Part shown: piece after piece, positions 61,141-64,000 of the stretch
How positions within the stretch are numbered: position 1 is the stretch's first letter
Layout of the letters: each line of letters opens with the position of its first letter
DNA from: Enoplolaimus lenunculus
Lineage: Eukaryota > Nematoda > Enoplea > Enoplida > Thoracostomopsidae
Reading direction: 5' to 3'
Assembly: GCA_030248215.1 (NCBI GenBank)
Contig: JASANG010000976.1
Span: forward strand, 1-64,000
Length of the DNA: 64,000 bases
Program-made: the position numbers and the translations under genes
The notes under the pieces: model-generated
What the model saw: the letters and a program-made list of their open reading frames with translations, nothing else
Database searches by the model: none
What the model was told of the DNA's origin: nothing

Positions 61141-61186
61141 TCACATCAAATTCTTATGATGGGATGGTGGGAATTTAGGACGGCAG

Positions 61187-62389
61187 CGAGGTTTACATTG
61201 GCTCAACAACATATACTAACTTGTGATATAATCACGCTTTAGCAAGTATATATGCTGTATATACATAATCCACTTTACCTAAATACCTTGGAGAGTAACA
61301 AATCAAAGGTTACTATACGGTATACACATTTGCATGTTGTCAAAATCACTGGAGATTGATAAAGTTATGTGCAATTGACTAATGTTAATACTTGAAAGGG
61401 CGTACCAGCGGGTCCAAATCATTTTATAATGCAACTTTGAGTTTTTATTTTATTTTTCTGGCGATGTGTTTGATCTTAGGTTCTCAAGTATAAAAAGTTT
61501 ACTGCAACAAATGGTTCCACGTGTACATTATGGTTACTAAACACTTGCTAATTATTTAAAAGGATACAACAAAAATAATAATTACAATGGTGAATAATTA
61601 TTTGACAGAAAAGTGACCATTTTTGTTTCGGTCAATCAATCGTGTTAAACATACAGAAGAAAACTTTTCTGGTTTCCCGAAAATGTCTTATAAAAGTTAC
61701 AAATGAAAACGTTTACTGTCACGTTTTGGTTTTCACCAAAATAGCGTTTTGCTGAACCAGTATTACATACCTTATCTATATATTAAAGCTGGAACGCCCC
61801 ACTTATGTATTTTGGGCACCGATCCAGCGTAAGTAAACATTGTTTTTTTGACAATATATAACAGAATATTCTACAAAAGAGAACTAGTACGATTAAATTA
61901 AATGAGTCTAATTCTATAGGATAAACGGAATGCCTTCTTTCATATAGTATACACTTTGTAAAAACGTATGAAACCCCAGTGCTTTAGGAAAGTTGTACAT
62001 AAGTGCAACCTCGGCAACTAAAGAAGTTGTTAATTTTTGAACAAGCGCATAATATTGCATATTTTGATTCATTGGCCTATCAAGAAAGCCTTAAGCTTTC
62101 CCAGAACGTTTTGGTATTTACCATTGTATCAAATCGCCATTTCGGTTCAAACCAAAACGCGATAAAATAGCATCTTCAAAAAAGCTTTTTTGCAAGAGGC
62201 AAATTTTAAGTATATTTATTTAAGTTGGCGAATAAAGTATTACATAAACTACTTAAGAAAATTTAAGTAAATACTAGGTAATATTTCAGAAACCCAGCCA
62301 GCGTGTGATATGATGGTTCTACGTTAGGAAATTGTCACAACGTGAAGTGTTAGACGTTTAGTACTTTAAATTCTAATCCAGTTCAACGT
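61187..62389. other. Region downstream of the transporter gene
   Basis: No gene recognised. It holds the hAT remnant at 62205-62300, in which a reverse AATAAA (62215) lies. Confidence 0.5.
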
Positions 62390-63752
62390 TTACGAATCAG
62401 TTGTATGATTTCTTAACGATATCTGTTCAATTTCGTCCCCATCTGGTTCTGGTCTGAAAAACATGCAAGCATTTAAATTTAATTTATGCTTCAATAAATC
62501 CCGTGTTGAATTTGAAATTTTTAAGTGCTAAACGTATACAAACTAGAATTCTATTTTACCAACATTGTACGAAGTGGTTTGACTAGGTTCTAGGTGCTCA
62601 AAGCAACTTTCATCTTTCGGTCAGTTGTTCTAACTTAGCAGTTCTACTCAAAAACGTTTGCATCTCAGCGCGTTATTTAGGAGGCTATAGGTGGTCGAAA
62701 AATGAAACACCGTGGGTATATAGTTTTTTTACACAGGATATCTTTCACATATTCATGATTATGTATTCCGGTTTTTACAATTGCTTGGCAGTTCGGTACA
62801 TTCTGTAACATGCGACATTTTCTGCCTAAAACTGGGGTAAAGTTAGAACTATATGTAATGCTTGCTGATACATTTCGTGCCATTTCAATTCAGTTAAGCA
62901 ACATACTCTTGCCTCGAGTCGTCATTGTTTTGTTGAGTCCATAAATTAGCTCACCTGACGGTCGGAACGACAATCGGTTTCCAGCTAAAAAATTTCGCGT
63001 TTTTACCAAACTGTTCTGCATCGTCAATGGTTTGTGGTAAATGTGAACCAAGCGTTTCAGGCAAAAACATCGAAGCAACGCCAGCCGTTAGTGTCATTAC
63101 ACCCATAATCAGAAGCGGAAGAATACGCGAATATATTGCCTGTACGACAAAAAAGCACTGCGTTGTACAAAATAATTGAAACAACCATGATCTACGGAAA
63201 TGTTTAAATTTAACTAAACTTGCACGTTGGCTTATTATTCGAAGCTGTCGGCACACTCAGAACCCTCATAAATCTCTTTAATTGTTTTTCAACTTTTTGT
63301 TACGTAGATTGTATTAACGTTTAGTATCAGAATATTTCATCTTTGATAAATTGTTTCATGCTACTCATAGTTCACTCGCCACGAGTCTCGATCAGTACTT
63401 GCCTAGTTTGTTCGGTTAAGGTTGTACAAGTCTTTCGACATGTGTTTCTGATCTAAGCGGACCGCAGCTATATACGCGGTCATGGAGGCTCAGCAGCCTC
63501 TTGGAACCGTTCATTCACCAGTGTATAAGTACTAAGAAATATTAGAATATTAGAAACGAAACCTGTGTACCAAGTACACCAAATATGGCGCTGTGATCAA
63601 CCCGCTACCGGCAATCATCGAACTAAATCCCATTCCCAACGCGCGAATCACTGTTGGATACAGTTCGCCAGCGAAAATGTACAATATTGCGAACGATGCT
63701 GAATTGCAAAATTTGCCAGCGAACGCCATACCGCTCATCCACCAATTGTACT
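62390..63752 (-). CDS. SLC22-type organic cation/anion transporter, C-terminal exons (5' end outside window)
   Basis: Read on the minus strand, exon 63571-63752 encodes YNWWMSGMAFAGKF.. with the family motif GELYPTVIRALGMGFSSM and two membrane segments. Exon 62955-63139 encodes the last membrane segment (SRILPLLIMGVMTLTAGVAS) followed by FLPETLGSHLPQTIDDAEQF, the hallmark end of SLC22 transporters. A third exon, 62390-62453, follows the acceptor TTTTTCAG in the right phase and adds PEPDGDEIEQISLRNHTTDS before a TAA. These proteins belong to the major facilitator superfamily and move organic ions or carnitine-like solutes across the plasma membrane; the substrate here is unknown. The first exon starts in mid-codon, so upstream exons lie beyond 63752. 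A reverse AATAAA at 62215-62220 could be the polyadenylation signal. The first two exons are secure. The terminal exon is a prediction from phase, splice site and hydrophilic composition. Confidence 0.85.
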
Positions 63753-64000
63753 CTGAAAATGAACTGCATACATATTCTGAAAATAAACAAATTTTCAAGA
63801 ACAAATTTGCTTGGGACAAACTTTTTTGGAAGCCAACTTTTCCGGGACGAATTATCGGTTACGAGTTAGCGGAACTTTTGTATGCTGCCCACAACAAGAG
63901 CGTCACCAGAATTTTATTTGCAAATTCGCAATGGTATAACCCTAACCACAAGCATTAGGCTATTTTTTTGTTTTGGCTTAGGATAAGGAACTTGTTTATA

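Larger units (their letters stand above)
59443..61186. mobile_element. 1.74-kb composite element built of degenerate TTAGGC arrays and a minisatellite
   Basis: The left end GTGCCGTCCCAAAATCCCAC and the right end (complement CTGCCGTCCTAAATTCCCAC) form an inverted repeat of about 27 bp. The interior is a TTAGGC-derived array (59540-60855), itself split by another element at 59994-60576, followed by the minisatellite at 60875-61140. A longer module (GGTTTAAACATAGATTAG-type followed by GGGCTAAATCTTAGG) recurs at about 59774, 59918, 60602 and 60690. No clear target duplication. Confidence 0.7.

Noticed and set aside
60717-61159. Open frames on both strands full of Pro/Lys/Ser or Leu/Ser repeats
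   Set aside because: They come from the TTAGGC array and the 40-bp minisatellite, with no start context or domain.
1-64000. LTR retroelements, Polintons or other virus-like elements
   Set aside because: No long terminal direct repeats, protease, integrase, capsid or envelope-like coding sequence was seen; the only reverse transcriptase remains are of LINE type.

Overview
The window is AT-rich, intron-rich animal DNA, most likely from a nematode. Runs of TTAGGC, the nematode-type telomere hexamer, recur throughout, including seven perfect units at 6628-6669. Introns are 0.3-2.3 kb with GT..AG borders, and short non-autonomous DNA transposons fill much of the rest. Which nematode lineage this is cannot be settled from sequence alone; the repeat load and the retained MBD2/3 gene would suit an early-branching group such as mermithids, but that is a guess.

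Three genes can be supported by exon structure. (1) A six-exon, plus-strand calmodulin-like gene (27714-34482) encodes 162 residues with four complete EF-hand loops. (2) An eight-exon, plus-strand MBD2/3 gene (42339-52385), the NuRD subunit, encodes 720 residues. Its ends match the family, but a long Ala/Gln/Asn/Ser-rich insertion sits in the middle, and the residues that read methyl-CpG are replaced. (3) The last three exons of an SLC22-type organic ion transporter lie on the minus strand (62390-63752); its upstream part lies outside the window. All exon phases agree. One further exon-like piece (4305-4497) is unassigned.

Layout: 1-27.4 kb is gene-poor and full of repeats; 27.7-34.5 kb is the calmodulin-like gene; 34.5-42.3 kb is intergenic, with two telomere-repeat MITEs, a tandem cluster of tRNA-bearing MITEs and a decayed LINE; 42.3-52.4 kb is MBD2/3, with a probable 3' UTR to about 53.45 kb; 53.8-61.2 kb is nested transposon territory; 62.4-64 kb is the transporter. 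The three genes show no shared pathway.

The mobile DNA is the most unusual part. Many elements have terminal inverted repeats and exact or near-exact 8-bp target duplications (hAT type): 22049, 25116, 45969, 48998, 55400, 57273, 58422 and others. One hAT-type family (termini GGYCAATGTTAC) carries TTAGGC repeats inside it. Another family has TTAA duplications (piggyBac type) and carries a tRNA-like sequence with both polymerase III boxes. One copy of the second sits inside a copy of the first at a TTAA that is still uninterrupted in a sister copy at 35.39 kb. No virus-like element or CRISPR array was recognised.
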